Counted from the stretch's first letter, positions 16,068 through 25,616 are shown. The stretch: 64,000 bases of DNA from Armatimonadota bacterium (GCA_020161505.1 JAIUNY010000003.1:1-64000); one strand, 5' to 3'. Made by a program: numbers and translations. The notes: generated by a model from the sequence alone, not told the origin.

Positions 16068-18170
16068 CTACTTTCCGTAAGGCGACCGCCCGCCTCGGGT
16101 GCGGGCCGACGGGAGTTTGCGCTTGTCCACTCCGATCGCGCCATCGCTGACGCCCATCGTCTTGCGCAGGGCGGCGATTTCGTCGCGGATCTCCGCCGCT
16201 CGCTCGAATTCCATCGACTTCGCCAGCTCCTTCATCTGCTTTTCCAGGCTGGCGATGAGGATCGGGATATCTTCAACACGCACAGGCGAGCCGTCGGCGG
16301 CGAGTCGTTGTTGGGTTTCTTCGCCGTACTGGGCGACCACTTCGGCGACTGCGTCGTAGCTCCGAACTGTCTCCCGGATCTCCTTCTTCACCGTCATGGG
16401 GGTGAGGCCGTGGTCGTCGTTGTACTTTTGCTGAACGGCTCGGCGACGGTCGGTTTCGTCAATCGCAGCGCGCATGGATCGGGTGATCGTGTCGGCGTAG
16501 AGGAGCACGAGACCTCCCGCGTTTCGGGCGGCGCGTCCGATAGTCTGGATGAGCGACGTTTCCGAGCGGAGAAAGCCTTCCTTGTCCGCATCCAGGATCG
16601 CCACCAGCGTGACTTCGGGGAGGTCAAGGCCTTCCCGGAGCAGGTTGACTCCCACCACAACGTCGTAAACGCCGAGCCGGAGGTCGCGCAGGATTTCCGG
16701 GCGATCAAGCGAGTGGACGTTGGAGTGAATGTAGTTCACCTTCACGTTCAGCTCTTCCAAGTAATGGCTCAAGTCTTCGGCCATTTTCTTGGTGAGGGTC
16801 GTGACGAGGGTTCGTTCACCTCGGGCCACGCGGATTTGGATTTCGCCAATCAAGTCGTCGATCTGGCCTTCGGTCGGGCGGATTTCGATCTGAGGATCGA
16901 CGACGTAGGTGGGGCGGATGATCTGCTCGGCACGGCTCGCCTCGTTTTCAATCTCGAACGGGCCAGGGGTCGCGCTGACAAAGACAACTTGGGGCACGCG
17001 CTCCAGGAACTCCTCGAACTTGAGCGGGCGATTGTCCAGCGCGCTCGGGAGTCGGAAGCCGTAGTCCACGAGCACGGATTTTCTCTGCCGGTCGCCGTTA
17101 TACATCGCCCGAATCTGAGGCAGGGTTTGATGGCTTTCGTCGATGAAGACAATCGCATCCTTCGGCAAGAAGTCAAGCAGGGTGAAGGGGGCGTCGCCCG
17201 GTTTGCGGCCGTCGAAGTAGCGAGAGTAGTTTTCGATCCCGTTGCAGTAGCCAACCTCCCGGATCATTTCGAGGTCAAACGTCGTGCGTTGCTCCAGACG
17301 CTGGGCTTCCAAAAGTTTGTTCTGAGACCGCATGAAGGCCACCTGGTCATTGGCCTCCTTCTGAATCTGCTCCAGAACGACGTCGATTTTTTCCCAAGGA
17401 GTCACGTAGTGCGTCGCCGGGAAGATCGAGCACCGCGCCGGCTCATCGAAGACCTCTTGCGTCAACGGATCGACGAGACGAATTCGCTCCACGGTGTCGC
17501 CGAAATACTCGATCTTCGTGACGATCTCCTCGTCCTTCGGTTGGATCTCGAGGATGTCGCCCTTGACACGGAAGGTGCCTCGCTCCAGCACGAAATCGTT
17601 GCGGGTGAATTGAAGCTGAATCAAGCGACGCATGGCGTCGTCCATGCTGAAATCCACCCCTTTCTCAAAGGTGATCACGCTGTCCGCGTAAAGATCGGGT
17701 GAGCCAAGGCCGTAGATGCAGCTCACGCTGGCAATGACAATCACATCGCGCCGCTCCAGCAACGCCTGGGTCGCCGCGTGGCGGAGCCGCTCGATTTCGT
17801 CGTTGACGCTGGAGTCTTTTTCGATGTAAAGATCAGCGCCCGGCACGTAGGCTTCCGGCTGGTAGTAGTCGTAGTAGCTGATGAAGTAATGAACAGCGTT
17901 ATCCGGGAAGAACGACCGGAACTCCTGACAGAGCTGGGCGGCCAGCGTCTTGTTGTGGGCCATGATGAGCGCAGGACGCTGGGATTTCTCGATGACATTC
18001 GCCATCGTGAAGGTTTTTCCGGTTCCGGTGGCACCAAGGAGGGTTTGGAACCGCAGACCGGAGTCGAGGCCATCGAGCAGACTTGCAATCGCCGTCGCCT
18101 GGTCACCCTTGGGGGTGAAATCCTGGCTCAGCTGCAAGGGGGAATCGTAGCGGACGATGGTCGACGCCAT
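16068..18170 (-). CDS. uvrB: Excinuclease ABC subunit B
   Basis: DNA-damage recognition helicase of nucleotide excision repair, working with UvrA and UvrC. It has 700 residues, slightly longer than usual because of a basic C-terminal tail. Visible: Walker A GATGTGKTFTMANV, the damage-probing beta-hairpin YYDYYQPEAYVPGADLYIEK, the DESHQTLPQIRAMY motif, helicase motif VI QTIGRAARNAGG, and a C-terminal UVR domain with the paired Glu/Arg helix that binds UvrC. The start at 18170 is strongly supported by a consensus -10 box 5 nt upstream. uvrA and uvrC are elsewhere. Confidence 0.97.
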   Translation of the reverse strand: MASTIVRYDSPLQLSQDFTPKGDQATAIASLLDGLDSGLRFQTLLGATGTGKTFTMANVIEKSQRPALIMAHNKTLAAQLCQEFRSFFPDNAVHYFISYYDYYQPEAYVPGADLYIEKDSSVNDEIERLRHAATQALLERRDVIVIASVSCIYGLGSPDLYADSVITFEKGVDFSMDDAMRRLIQLQFTRNDFVLERGTFRVKGDILEIQPKDEEIVTKIEYFGDTVERIRLVDPLTQEVFDEPARCSIFPATHYVTPWEKIDVVLEQIQKEANDQVAFMRSQNKLLEAQRLEQRTTFDLEMIREVGYCNGIENYSRYFDGRKPGDAPFTLLDFLPKDAIVFIDESHQTLPQIRAMYNGDRQRKSVLVDYGFRLPSALDNRPLKFEEFLERVPQVVFVSATPGPFEIENEASRAEQIIRPTYVVDPQIEIRPTEGQIDDLIGEIQIRVARGERTLVTTLTKKMAEDLSHYLEELNVKVNYIHSNVHSLDRPEILRDLRLGVYDVVVGVNLLREGLDLPEVTLVAILDADKEGFLRSETSLIQTIGRAARNAGGLVLLYADTITRSMRAAIDETDRRRAVQQKYNDDHGLTPMTVKKEIRETVRSYDAVAEVVAQYGEETQQRLAADGSPVRVEDIPILIASLEKQMKELAKSMEFERAAEIRDEIAALRKTMGVSDGAIGVDKRKLPSARTRGGRSPYGK

Positions 18171-18175
18171 GCCCT

Positions 18176-18181
18176 ATTATA
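18176..18181 (-). promoter_or_regulatory. Consensus -10 box directly before uvrB
   Basis: On the minus strand TATAAT is followed by AGGGC and then the ATG. The 5-nt gap implies a leaderless or nearly leaderless mRNA. This is the clearest case of the pattern in the window. Confidence 0.6.
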
Positions 18182-18218
18182 CGTCTGCCGCCTCTGATCC
18201 GGTAGCCTTTCGTCTACA

Positions 18219-20318
18219 TTAGGCAGCTTTTGCGTCGCTCGGCTGCTGGTCGGCGAGGAAGCGCTCCAGATTCTCTTTTGAGAGCCCCGGGGCGTAATGG
18301 AATCCTTGCGCGGACTGGCACCCCAACGACCGCAATCGTTCGGCTTGGATGGGAGTTTCAACCCCTTCTGCAACCACGAACAGACCGAGGGAATCCGCGA
18401 GGGACGTGATCAGTTTGGTCAGGTTGAGAGCTCGGGCGTCTTCTTCCATCATCTTCACGAAAGCGCGGTCGATTTTCACGACATCGAGCGGAAGCTGAAC
18501 CAACATGCTGAGCGACGAATATCCCGTGCCAAAGTCATCGAGAGCAATGCGGATCCCGTGCAGTCGGAGTTGCTGGAGCTTCTGGGAAATCCGCATCGGA
18601 TCGTTCATCATCAGCGATTCCGTGATTTCGAGCGTCAATCGCGAGGGATCAACGTGGTGTCGCTGAAGCATCGCGAAAACGTTGTGGACGAACTGATCTT
18701 CCTCCAACTGTCTAAGCGAGACGTTGACGGAGAGCCGAAGCATCTTTGTGCTCGAAGAGCGCTTCCAATCGGCAAGGGTCTGGCACGCTTGCTCAAGGGC
18801 GAAGTAGCCGAGGCGATCAATGAGCCCAGCCTGTTCCGCAACCGGAATGAAGGCTCCGGGCGAGACCGAAGAGCCATCAGGCTTGGTCCATCGCATCAGG
18901 CCTTCGGCCCCCAGAACTTGGCCCGTTCGCAAATCGACGATCGGTTGCCACGCCATCCACAGCTCCTGATTGGACATGGCAACGCGCAGCTCGCTTTCGA
19001 GAAGAGCGCGATGGCGAATCTGGTCGTCCATGTCCGACGTGTAGCCCAAACAGGATCCCACGCCCGCGATCTCGGCCCGGTGAAGGGCCAGGTTGGCCCG
19101 GCGAATCATCTCGATTCCGTCGGGAAGCTCTTCGTCTTCGGTCATCACATAGCCGTAGCACGCGGCCAGCTCATGATGGCGATCGTTCAGTTCGACCCCG
19201 ACAGCAAGGTAACTCTGAATCCCACGGAAGGCCTTCGTGAGCAGGATGCCGGCTTGTCGGTCTTTGTAGGCGACGCCGAACTCATCCGCAGCGAGTCGTG
19301 CGACGACGCCTCCCATCGAGAGAGCCTCGAGATGCTTGGCCACATCTTGGAGGACAAGATCTCCCTCCTCATGGCCATAGATTTCGTTGATACGGGCAAA
19401 TCGGTTGAGGTTGATCAAGCCCAGACTAACCACTTCGTCGGGAGCGCAACTGGAGAGCATTTCGTCGAGACGCAGTTCGAACCCGGTTCGTGAAAGCAGG
19501 CCGGTCAAGCGATCAGTGGTCGCCTGAGCGTGGAGCGTCTCGTTTTTCTGGGCGAGGATCTCGTTGGTCTCGTCCAGTTCGAGTTGCTGCAGAATCATCT
19601 TGCCAATAACCGCTTGGAGTCGAAGCGCGGCATAGCTCGCGACGCCGCCGGCCACGACTGCCTGGATCAGCGCCAGCCAAAACCAGCCTTCATACTCTTG
19701 CCGAGACTGCTTGAGCGTGGCGACAAAGTCCTCGTATCGCACATCCACGCCGACAATGCACTCAAGTTTCCCCGCCGCGTCGAAAACTGGCGCGTACGAG
19801 CTGACGAAGGTGCCCCACTTGTCTGTCTCCGGCCTCATGGTCGCGACAGCCTCACCTAATCTGAGCGCTCGCAGCAGAGCATCGTCGGGATGCTCGTACC
19901 GCTCCATCACGTAAGATTTATCATCGACTCCATCGCCTTCCCGGTCGCCCGTCGGCGTGGGATCCACGATAAAGTAAGGCTCCCCATCCTTGTTGATGAT
20001 GGTGTAGATGTAGGCGATTCGCGGATCAGAATCAAGAACCCCTTTCAGCCGCTGAGAAATCTCGGCGTAATGATCCCCGGTCTGATCGCTCGCAGACCGA
20101 ATCTTCGCGTGGGTCTCTGCCGGAACGCGCGAGGCGGCTCGGAGGGCCGTGCTCTCTAATTCAGCGTAGAACTTCTGCTGAATCAGGCCGGCTGATCTTT
20201 CCATCGCCTGCCAGCCCACCACGCCGGAGGTGATAAAAAAAATGACGCCGACGAAGATTCCAATGAGGAATGAGTTTCGTCGGACCGTCGCGGGAATCGT
20301 TAGCTGGCGTAAGGCCAC
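18219..20318 (-). CDS. Membrane GGDEF-EAL sensor protein with degenerate cyclase site
   Basis: A cyclic-di-GMP signalling protein of about 699 residues. Order: short cytoplasmic N-terminus, TM1 (IGIFVGVIFFITSG), an extracytoplasmic sensor of Cache/CHASE type (~50-240) containing DPTPTGDREGDGVDDKS, TM2 (LALIQAVVAGGVASYA), GGDEF-like domain and EAL domain. The cyclase signature is AADEF rather than GGDEF, so cyclase activity is doubtful. The EAL domain has EGL for EAL but keeps VNVS, LEITES, DDFGTGYSS, KIDRAFV and EGVET, so phosphodiesterase activity is plausible. The GTG start at 20318 (VALRQLT) is a choice: the open frame extends into the upstream paralogue. The gene follows that paralogue by ~90 bp. 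Confidence 0.85.
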   Translation of the reverse strand: MALRQLTIPATVRRNSFLIGIFVGVIFFITSGVVGWQAMERSAGLIQQKFYAELESTALRAASRVPAETHAKIRSASDQTGDHYAEISQRLKGVLDSDPRIAYIYTIINKDGEPYFIVDPTPTGDREGDGVDDKSYVMERYEHPDDALLRALRLGEAVATMRPETDKWGTFVSSYAPVFDAAGKLECIVGVDVRYEDFVATLKQSRQEYEGWFWLALIQAVVAGGVASYAALRLQAVIGKMILQQLELDETNEILAQKNETLHAQATTDRLTGLLSRTGFELRLDEMLSSCAPDEVVSLGLINLNRFARINEIYGHEEGDLVLQDVAKHLEALSMGGVVARLAADEFGVAYKDRQAGILLTKAFRGIQSYLAVGVELNDRHHELAACYGYVMTEDEELPDGIEMIRRANLALHRAEIAGVGSCLGYTSDMDDQIRHRALLESELRVAMSNQELWMAWQPIVDLRTGQVLGAEGLMRWTKPDGSSVSPGAFIPVAEQAGLIDRLGYFALEQACQTLADWKRSSSTKMLRLSVNVSLRQLEEDQFVHNVFAMLQRHHVDPSRLTLEITESLMMNDPMRISQKLQQLRLHGIRIALDDFGTGYSSLSMLVQLPLDVVKIDRAFVKMMEEDARALNLTKLITSLADSLGLFVVAEGVETPIQAERLRSLGCQSAQGFHYAPGLSKENLERFLADQQPSDAKAA

Positions 20319-20410
20319 AACAAGATTGTCGGAGAACGAGAGCGGGACAAACCTGCGTGAAGTTGCTTTCCTACGCGCAATTCCCGCGCAGACCGAGCGG
20401 ATTCGAACCG

Positions 20411-22558
20411 CTAGGCAACCTTTTGGCTCTCGATGTCTCCATCCAGATACGCCATGAGCTGACGAGAATCCAAGCCGGCAGAGAAGAAGAAGCCTTGGCC
20501 GAGGTGGCTGCTCAAGCGGTGAAGCTCCTCCACATGCCAATTGGTTTCCACGCCTTCCGCCACCATCGTCAGACCGAGGGAATCGCCCATCCGGAGCAGC
20601 GATTTGGTGAGAGAGTAGCTCCGGGCGTCGCTCTCCATATCCATCACGAAGGCTCGGTCGATCTTGAGGATATCGAGCGGGAGCTTGACGAGCATGCTCA
20701 GCGAGGAATATCCCGTGCCGAAGTCGTCAAGGGCGATCAGACAGCCAAACTCCCTCAGCTCTTCGAGCCGAGACGAGATCGTCCCGACGTCCTCCATCAA
20801 GATGGACTCCGTGACTTCGAGGGTCAGGCGTCGCTCGGGAACTCCAAACCGAGCCATGACGGCAAGGACAAGGGGAACAAACTCGGGGTTGGCGAGCTGC
20901 TTTGCCGAAACATTGACGGTGAGTCTCAGGTGCTCTCGACCTGGGGTGGATTTCCACTCGCCGAGCAAGGCGCATGCCTCCTCCAGCACTTGGGTTCCCA
21001 TCGCTTCGATGAGACCGGTTTCCTCGGCCACCGGGATGAATTCCGCTGGGGATACGGGCATCCCGCTCGGGTGACGCCATCGGAGGAGTGCCTCGGCGGC
21101 GACCATCTTTCGCGTCGAGAGATCGACGATCGGCTGCCACGCCACCCAGAGCTCTCGCTCTTCGATCGCCCGACGGAGTTCGTCCTCCAGCTTCAGACGG
21201 CGACGGAGTTTTTCCTCCATGAGAGGGGTGAAAACAGCGAGTTGGTTCTTGCCTGCGGCCTTCGCGGCGTACATCGCCGAGTCGGCTTGACGCATGAGAT
21301 CGCTTGCCGACCGAGTGCCCTCGCGCCAGACCGAAATGCCAATGCTGGCGGTCGGATGAATCCGGTGCTCTTGGAGAACGATCGGACGGGCCAGGCGGAG
21401 CAAAATGTTGTACGCGACCAAGGAGAGGACATTCTCGGCATCGTCACTGAGGCAAACAATCACGAGCTCATCGCCGCCAAACCGCCCCACCATGTGACCA
21501 GAAGAAAGATCTTCCACATGCCCGCACACAAACCGGAGAAGCACGTCGCCGTACTCGTGCCCGTGGGCATCATTCACGAGTTTGAAGTTGTCGAGATCGA
21601 GGAAGGCGATGGCAATTCTGCCTTCGCGCTCTTCCTCCGGAAGTTGGGCGAGCTCGTTGAGTTTGGACTCGATGGCTGCGCGATTGGCAAGTCCGGTGAG
21701 CTTATCCGTGCGTGCTTCCAGGGCGAGTCGTTTGGTGAGGGCCTCGAAGTCGGCGATCTTTGCATCGAGCGCGTGGTTGGTCTCGACCAGTGAATCGAAG
21801 GTCGTCCTCAGGCGGCGAGTAAGGGCGAGCACCAGGGTTCCGAACGCAAGCGAGGCGAGTGCCGAAATGCCGAGCCACGTCGTGAGCCCACGCTGCAACT
21901 CAGCAAATCGAGCCTGATAGGAGGCGTAGTTCATGTCAACCCCAACCAGTCCGACAAAGGAGCCCTTGGAGTCAAAAATCGGAGCATAGCCCGTGACGAA
22001 CGTGCCCCACTTATCAGATTCCGCATTCAAAGATGCGACAGGAATCTGCTGACGCATGGCCTCCCGCAGCCTCTCGCTGTCATGGTCGTACACCTCGAAC
22101 GGAAGGGACTTGTCCTCGATCCCGTCACCGTCCGCATCGCCAAGTGGTGTCGGGTCTAGAACGAAGGAGATTCCCGCTCTTGAAGGGATCATTGAGTAAA
22201 CATAAACGATATCGGGACGGCTCTTGAGGTAGGCATCGAGACGCCCGTTGAGCTCCACGTAGGTCGGGTCTTCGAGACTGACACCCGGCTTGATCGACTG
22301 ATGCTTGTCCCCATCGATCAGGCTCGCGGCGGACACCGCAGCGGTTTGCAATCCATTCAGCACGTCTCGGCGGAGCAGCTTGCTGCTTTGATCGTAGCTC
22401 ACCCAGCCGAACAGGCCAAGAAGCACAAACAATAGCAACCCGCTCACCCAAGGTAAGCAATGACGAATCTTATGGCCTCGATCCGGATTCGGCGAGGTTG
22501 TGTGACATGGCTGCGACACCCGAATTCGATTTTCGGCCTCTGAGAGGTGGATTCTCAC
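20411..22558 (-). CDS. Membrane GGDEF-EAL sensor protein
   Basis: Paralogue of the next gene downstream, 715 residues, with the same layout: TM1 (WVSGLLLFVLLGLFGWV), extracytoplasmic sensor with DPTPLGDADGDGIEDKS and DKWGTFVTGYAPIFDSKG, TM2 (ALASLAFGTLVLAL), GGDEF and EAL. Here the cyclase signature is GGDEL, close to consensus, and the EAL motif is intact (AEALLRW) with VNVSAKQL, LEVTES, DDFGTGYSS, KIDRAFV and EGVET. It could make or degrade c-di-GMP. The start is GTG at 22558 without a clear ribosome-binding site; an in-frame GTG 13 codons later is an alternative. The D-rich loop in the sensor resembles calcium-binding loops. Confidence 0.88.
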   Translation of the reverse strand: MRIHLSEAENRIRVSQPCHTTSPNPDRGHKIRHCLPWVSGLLLFVLLGLFGWVSYDQSSKLLRRDVLNGLQTAAVSAASLIDGDKHQSIKPGVSLEDPTYVELNGRLDAYLKSRPDIVYVYSMIPSRAGISFVLDPTPLGDADGDGIEDKSLPFEVYDHDSERLREAMRQQIPVASLNAESDKWGTFVTGYAPIFDSKGSFVGLVGVDMNYASYQARFAELQRGLTTWLGISALASLAFGTLVLALTRRLRTTFDSLVETNHALDAKIADFEALTKRLALEARTDKLTGLANRAAIESKLNELAQLPEEEREGRIAIAFLDLDNFKLVNDAHGHEYGDVLLRFVCGHVEDLSSGHMVGRFGGDELVIVCLSDDAENVLSLVAYNILLRLARPIVLQEHRIHPTASIGISVWREGTRSASDLMRQADSAMYAAKAAGKNQLAVFTPLMEEKLRRRLKLEDELRRAIEERELWVAWQPIVDLSTRKMVAAEALLRWRHPSGMPVSPAEFIPVAEETGLIEAMGTQVLEEACALLGEWKSTPGREHLRLTVNVSAKQLANPEFVPLVLAVMARFGVPERRLTLEVTESILMEDVGTISSRLEELREFGCLIALDDFGTGYSSLSMLVKLPLDILKIDRAFVMDMESDARSYSLTKSLLRMGDSLGLTMVAEGVETNWHVEELHRLSSHLGQGFFFSAGLDSRQLMAYLDGDIESQKVA

Positions 22559-22704
22559 CTTGGGCGAACGATATTTCAGAGGAATTCACAACTTGCGGTT
22601 CCCAGCGCAAGAAACGCCGCGGAGCCCATGATTTGAACGAGAGACCTGGGCCATCCGGGCGGGGTTCCCGAGCGGCATGTCTGGATGCAAGCACAATTCC
22701 CAGC

Positions 22705-23571
22705 ATGAGCACCCCGATTGATGAGCGAGGCTACGCCCACCCAGGCGTTCTGGTCTCCACAGAATGGGTTGACGCGCACCGAGACTCGGGCCAGTTCATC
22801 CTCGTGGAATCCAACGAGGATCCTCTTCTGTACCCGTCCGGGCACATTCCGGGCGCGTATGAGATCGACTGGGCGAATGATCTCAACGATCCGATTGTTC
22901 GGGATTACGTTTCCGGCGAAGCATTTGCCGAGCTCATGTCCAAAATCGGCGCGACGCCAGACAGCCACATCGTCCTCTATGGAGATCGCTCGAACTGGTG
23001 GGCATGCTATACGCTTTGGGTGTTCCACCTCTTTGGCCACACGAACTGCTCGATCATGGATGGCGGGCGACTGAAATGGGTGCAAGAAGGGCGAGAAGTG
23101 ACACGGGAAAAGCCGGTAGTCCTCGACTCGAACTACCCGATCCGCGAGCGCAATGACTCGGAATTCCGTGCGTTTCGCGATGCCGTCCGGGCGCACGCGG
23201 CCGAGGGCGGTCAGCTCGTCGACGTGCGCTCGCCCCAGGAATTCACGGGCGAGAAGCTCCACATGGACGGCTACCCGAACGAAGGGGCTCTGCGCGGTGG
23301 CCACATTCCCGGTGCAAAGAATGTCCCTTGGGCGAAGGCTGTCGACGCCGAGACGAGCGAATTCCTCTCTGCGGATGCTCTTCGAGAGCTTTATCTTCAG
23401 GGTCAAGCACTCGATGCGAACAGGGAGACCGTGACCTACTGCCGGATCGGCGAGCGCAGCAGCCATACCTGGTTCGCTCTCAAGTTCCTGCTAGGATTTG
23501 ACAAGGTGAAGAACTACGACGGCAGCTGGACCGAGTGGGGCAACAGCGTGGGCTTTCCGATCGAAAAGTGA
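22705..23571 (+). CDS. Thiosulfate sulfurtransferase (two rhodanese domains)
   Basis: Transfers sulfane sulfur from thiosulfate or a similar donor to a thiol acceptor; 288 residues, cytoplasmic. The N-terminal rhodanese domain (~1-145) is inactive-type, with structural motifs such as ESNEDPLLYPSGHIPGA. The C-terminal domain (~160-285) contains LVDVRSPQEF and the active-site loop TYCRIGERSSHTW with Cys246. The last base of its TGA is the first base of the sufE ATG, so the pair is translationally coupled and probably works in sulfur transfer for Fe-S cluster assembly. It is transcribed divergently from the GGDEF-EAL pair across a 146-bp gap. Confidence 0.92.
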   Translation: MSTPIDERGYAHPGVLVSTEWVDAHRDSGQFILVESNEDPLLYPSGHIPGAYEIDWANDLNDPIVRDYVSGEAFAELMSKIGATPDSHIVLYGDRSNWWACYTLWVFHLFGHTNCSIMDGGRLKWVQEGREVTREKPVVLDSNYPIRERNDSEFRAFRDAVRAHAAEGGQLVDVRSPQEFTGEKLHMDGYPNEGALRGGHIPGAKNVPWAKAVDAETSEFLSADALRELYLQGQALDANRETVTYCRIGERSSHTWFALKFLLGFDKVKNYDGSWTEWGNSVGFPIEK

Positions 23572-24002
23572 TGAGCACACTTCCCCCGAAAATCGCCGAA
23601 ATCCTCGACGATCTCTCGTTCTTTACCGAGCGGGATGAGCGGATACAAGCGTTGATTTCGCTTGGGCAAAAGTTTGTCGCCCATGTTCCAGATGGAGAAG
23701 ACCCCTATCCCGAATCGCGAAAGGTGCCGGGGTGTGAAAGCGAGGTCTATGCGTGGGTTGGATTGACCGAATCGGGTGGGCTCGATGTGAAGTTCGCGGT
23801 ACGAAACCCCCAGGGAATCTCGGCAATGGCCCTGGCTGAGGTGCTCATTCAGGGACTCCAAGGTGAGAAGCCAACCCTCGCTCAGGACATCCCGGAAAGC
23901 CTCGCGATTGACCTGTTCGGCGAGAGTCTGAGCATGGGTAAATCTCTTGGCTTGACGAACATGATCCGACTCGTCCGCGCCGAAGCAGCGAAGCTGACTT
24001 AA
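23571..24002 (+). CDS. sufE: SufE-family sulfur acceptor
   Basis: Accepts persulfide sulfur from a cysteine desulfurase (SufS-type) and passes it on for Fe-S cluster assembly. It has 143 residues, normal for SufE. The sulfur-carrying residue is Cys55 in VPGCESEVYAWV, and the C-terminal FGESLSMGKSLGLTNMIRLV helix is conserved. Its ATG overlaps the rhodanese stop by one base, suggesting the rhodanese feeds or takes sulfur from SufE. No sufBCDS genes are present in the window. The 3' end overlaps the converging TfoX-N gene by 4 bp. Confidence 0.92.
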   Translation: MSTLPPKIAEILDDLSFFTERDERIQALISLGQKFVAHVPDGEDPYPESRKVPGCESEVYAWVGLTESGGLDVKFAVRNPQGISAMALAEVLIQGLQGEKPTLAQDIPESLAIDLFGESLSMGKSLGLTNMIRLVRAEAAKLT

Positions 24003-24355
24003 CGCTTCTTCTTCGCTTTCTTGAGAGCGGCTCTTTCGGCAGCCGCTTGCCCGAGTTCCATCCAAGACCGAAGCTTTGCCGAGTCGTTCCAATCCTCGGG
24101 AGGGATGGAGTAGTAGCTCATCGCCATGGGAGCATCGCCGCCTGTCCAGATGAACGGGCCTCCACCGACCTCCTCAAACGCCGCACGATTCTCATCATCG
24201 ACCTTAAAGTAAGTCTGGTCAATCGCGTAGAGGGCGAACATCGGGCCGCCTTCGCTGTAGAAGCCGTAGCCTCCGAACATCGCCCGGCTGGTTGTCGGCG
24301 AGAGGGCGTTCATGGTTTGCAGGTCTGTTTCGGCGCGTGGATCTTTCAGAGGCAT
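23999..24355 (-). CDS. TfoX N-terminal domain protein
   Basis: A 118-residue protein made only of the TfoX N-terminal domain: MFGGYGFYSEGGPMFALY is the family signature and YFKVDDENRAAFEE follows. Full TfoX (Sxy) controls competence genes in Gammaproteobacteria; single-domain versions are common in other phyla and have no proven role. The Lys-rich tail (KKAKKKR) could contact nucleic acid. The start at 24355 avoids overlap with the divergent amidohydrolase gene; an ATG at 24382 would overlap it. Confidence 0.85.
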   Translation of the reverse strand: MPLKDPRAETDLQTMNALSPTTSRAMFGGYGFYSEGGPMFALYAIDQTYFKVDDENRAAFEEVGGGPFIWTGGDAPMAMSYYSIPPEDWNDSAKLRSWMELGQAAAERAALKKAKKKR

Positions 24356-24368
24356 GGCGTTTCCCCGG

Positions 24369-24374
24369 TAAGCT
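24369..24374 (+). promoter_or_regulatory. Putative leaderless -10 box of the M20 amidohydrolase gene
   Basis: TAAGCT ends 6 nt before the ATG at 24381, with no Shine-Dalgarno sequence between. It fits the TAnnnT-plus-6 pattern seen at other starts. Confidence 0.4.
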
Positions 24375-24380
24375 GATTGC

Positions 24381-25601
24381 ATGATACGCGAGTCGATCCT
24401 TGCCGACCATGCTGCCCTCACGGAAATCCGACGAGAAATCCACCGGCATCCCGAGCTGATGTTCCAAGAGCACAATACGTCGGCGATCGTCCAGCGGGAA
24501 CTCAGCAAGATCGGCGTCGAGTTCGTGGCGGGTCTGGCGAAAGGGACGGGGGTTCTGGGTTACCTCACGGCGACCGAACCCGGCGGCTCCACGATTGCCC
24601 TCCGCGCTGATATGGATGCTCTGCCGATCACCGAGGACACAGGCGTTCCCTACACCAGCGAGTGTCCGGGGGTCATGCACGCCTGCGGACACGATGGCCA
24701 TACCGCGATCCTGATCGGCGTCGCCCGGGCTCTCGCGAAGGAGAAGGTGCGCCGGAACAATGTGCTTTTCGTGTTCCAACCCGCCGAAGAAGGCGGGGCG
24801 GGCGGCGAGCAGATGTGCCTCGATGGCTGTCTCGATGGCTCACGCCTCGGCACCAAAGCAGACGTGATCTACGGACTGCATGGGTGGCCAGAGGTTGAGA
24901 AGCATCGCCTTCTCTGGAAAGTCGGCCCCATGATGGCGGCAACCAACGAGTTCCGCATCCGTGTGAATGGGCGTGGTGGACACGCCGCCGCTCCTCACCT
25001 GACGATTGATCCGGTGGTTGCGGCCGCGCAGATCATTGTCGCCCTCCAGTCGATCGCCGCCCGGAACATCGACCCGCTGGATTCGATTGTCTTCACCGTC
25101 GGGGCGATTCATGGTGGTGAAGCGAACAACGTCATCCCCGACTATGTGGACCTGCGCGGCACCATGCGCACTCTCCGGGCAGAAACGCAGGAATATGGCG
25201 AGCAGAGATTCCGGGAAGTGGTGAACGGCATCGCCACAGCAATGGGATGCACTGTCGAAATTCAGTGGCCCGGTGGATACCCGGTGACCTTCAACGAGAA
25301 AACCGCGACTCTCCGGTTCCGCCAACTTGCGGAAGCCAAGTACGGCGACATGGTCGAAGAACTCGTCAATCCTGTGATGGGCGGCGAAGACTTCAGCTAC
25401 TACGGAGCGTACGTTCCAGCATGCTTCTACTTCCTCGGGCTTCGACGGGATGGCGACGAGAATCCGGCCTCTGTGCACACGCCGCGCTTTGATTTCAACG
25501 ACGAAGTTATCCCGACGGCGGTGGAAATGATGACGGAGCTGGCTCTTCAACCGCTGAATCTCGCTCCGGCGAGCAGCAATGGCGCGCTCTCTCATGCGTG
25601 A
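24381..25601 (+). CDS. M20 family amidohydrolase (N-acyl-amino-acid hydrolase type)
   Basis: A 406-residue metalloamidase of the hippurate hydrolase/IAA-amino acid hydrolase branch. It removes acyl groups from amino acids or similar amides in the cytoplasm. Metal-site motifs are LRADMDALPI, MHACGHDGHTA and QPAEEGGAGG, with GLHGWPE and the late MGGEDFSYY also diagnostic. The dimerisation/lid domain spans ~185-300. The substrate cannot be told from sequence. It starts 25 bp from the divergent TfoX-N gene and is followed by a strong hairpin before the next gene. Confidence 0.92.
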   Translation: MIRESILADHAALTEIRREIHRHPELMFQEHNTSAIVQRELSKIGVEFVAGLAKGTGVLGYLTATEPGGSTIALRADMDALPITEDTGVPYTSECPGVMHACGHDGHTAILIGVARALAKEKVRRNNVLFVFQPAEEGGAGGEQMCLDGCLDGSRLGTKADVIYGLHGWPEVEKHRLLWKVGPMMAATNEFRIRVNGRGGHAAAPHLTIDPVVAAAQIIVALQSIAARNIDPLDSIVFTVGAIHGGEANNVIPDYVDLRGTMRTLRAETQEYGEQRFREVVNGIATAMGCTVEIQWPGGYPVTFNEKTATLRFRQLAEAKYGDMVEELVNPVMGGEDFSYYGAYVPACFYFLGLRRDGDENPASVHTPRFDFNDEVIPTAVEMMTELALQPLNLAPASSNGALSHA

Positions 25602-25616
25602 GTCGAGCAATTTTGC

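Noticed and set aside
20396-20412. Perfect T-arm-like hairpin AGCGG-TTCGAAT-CCGCT on the minus strand
   Set aside because: A tRNA here would overlap the 3' coding end of the GGDEF-EAL gene, and no matching 5' acceptor strand exists. It is kept as a chance hairpin in a short intergenic gap.
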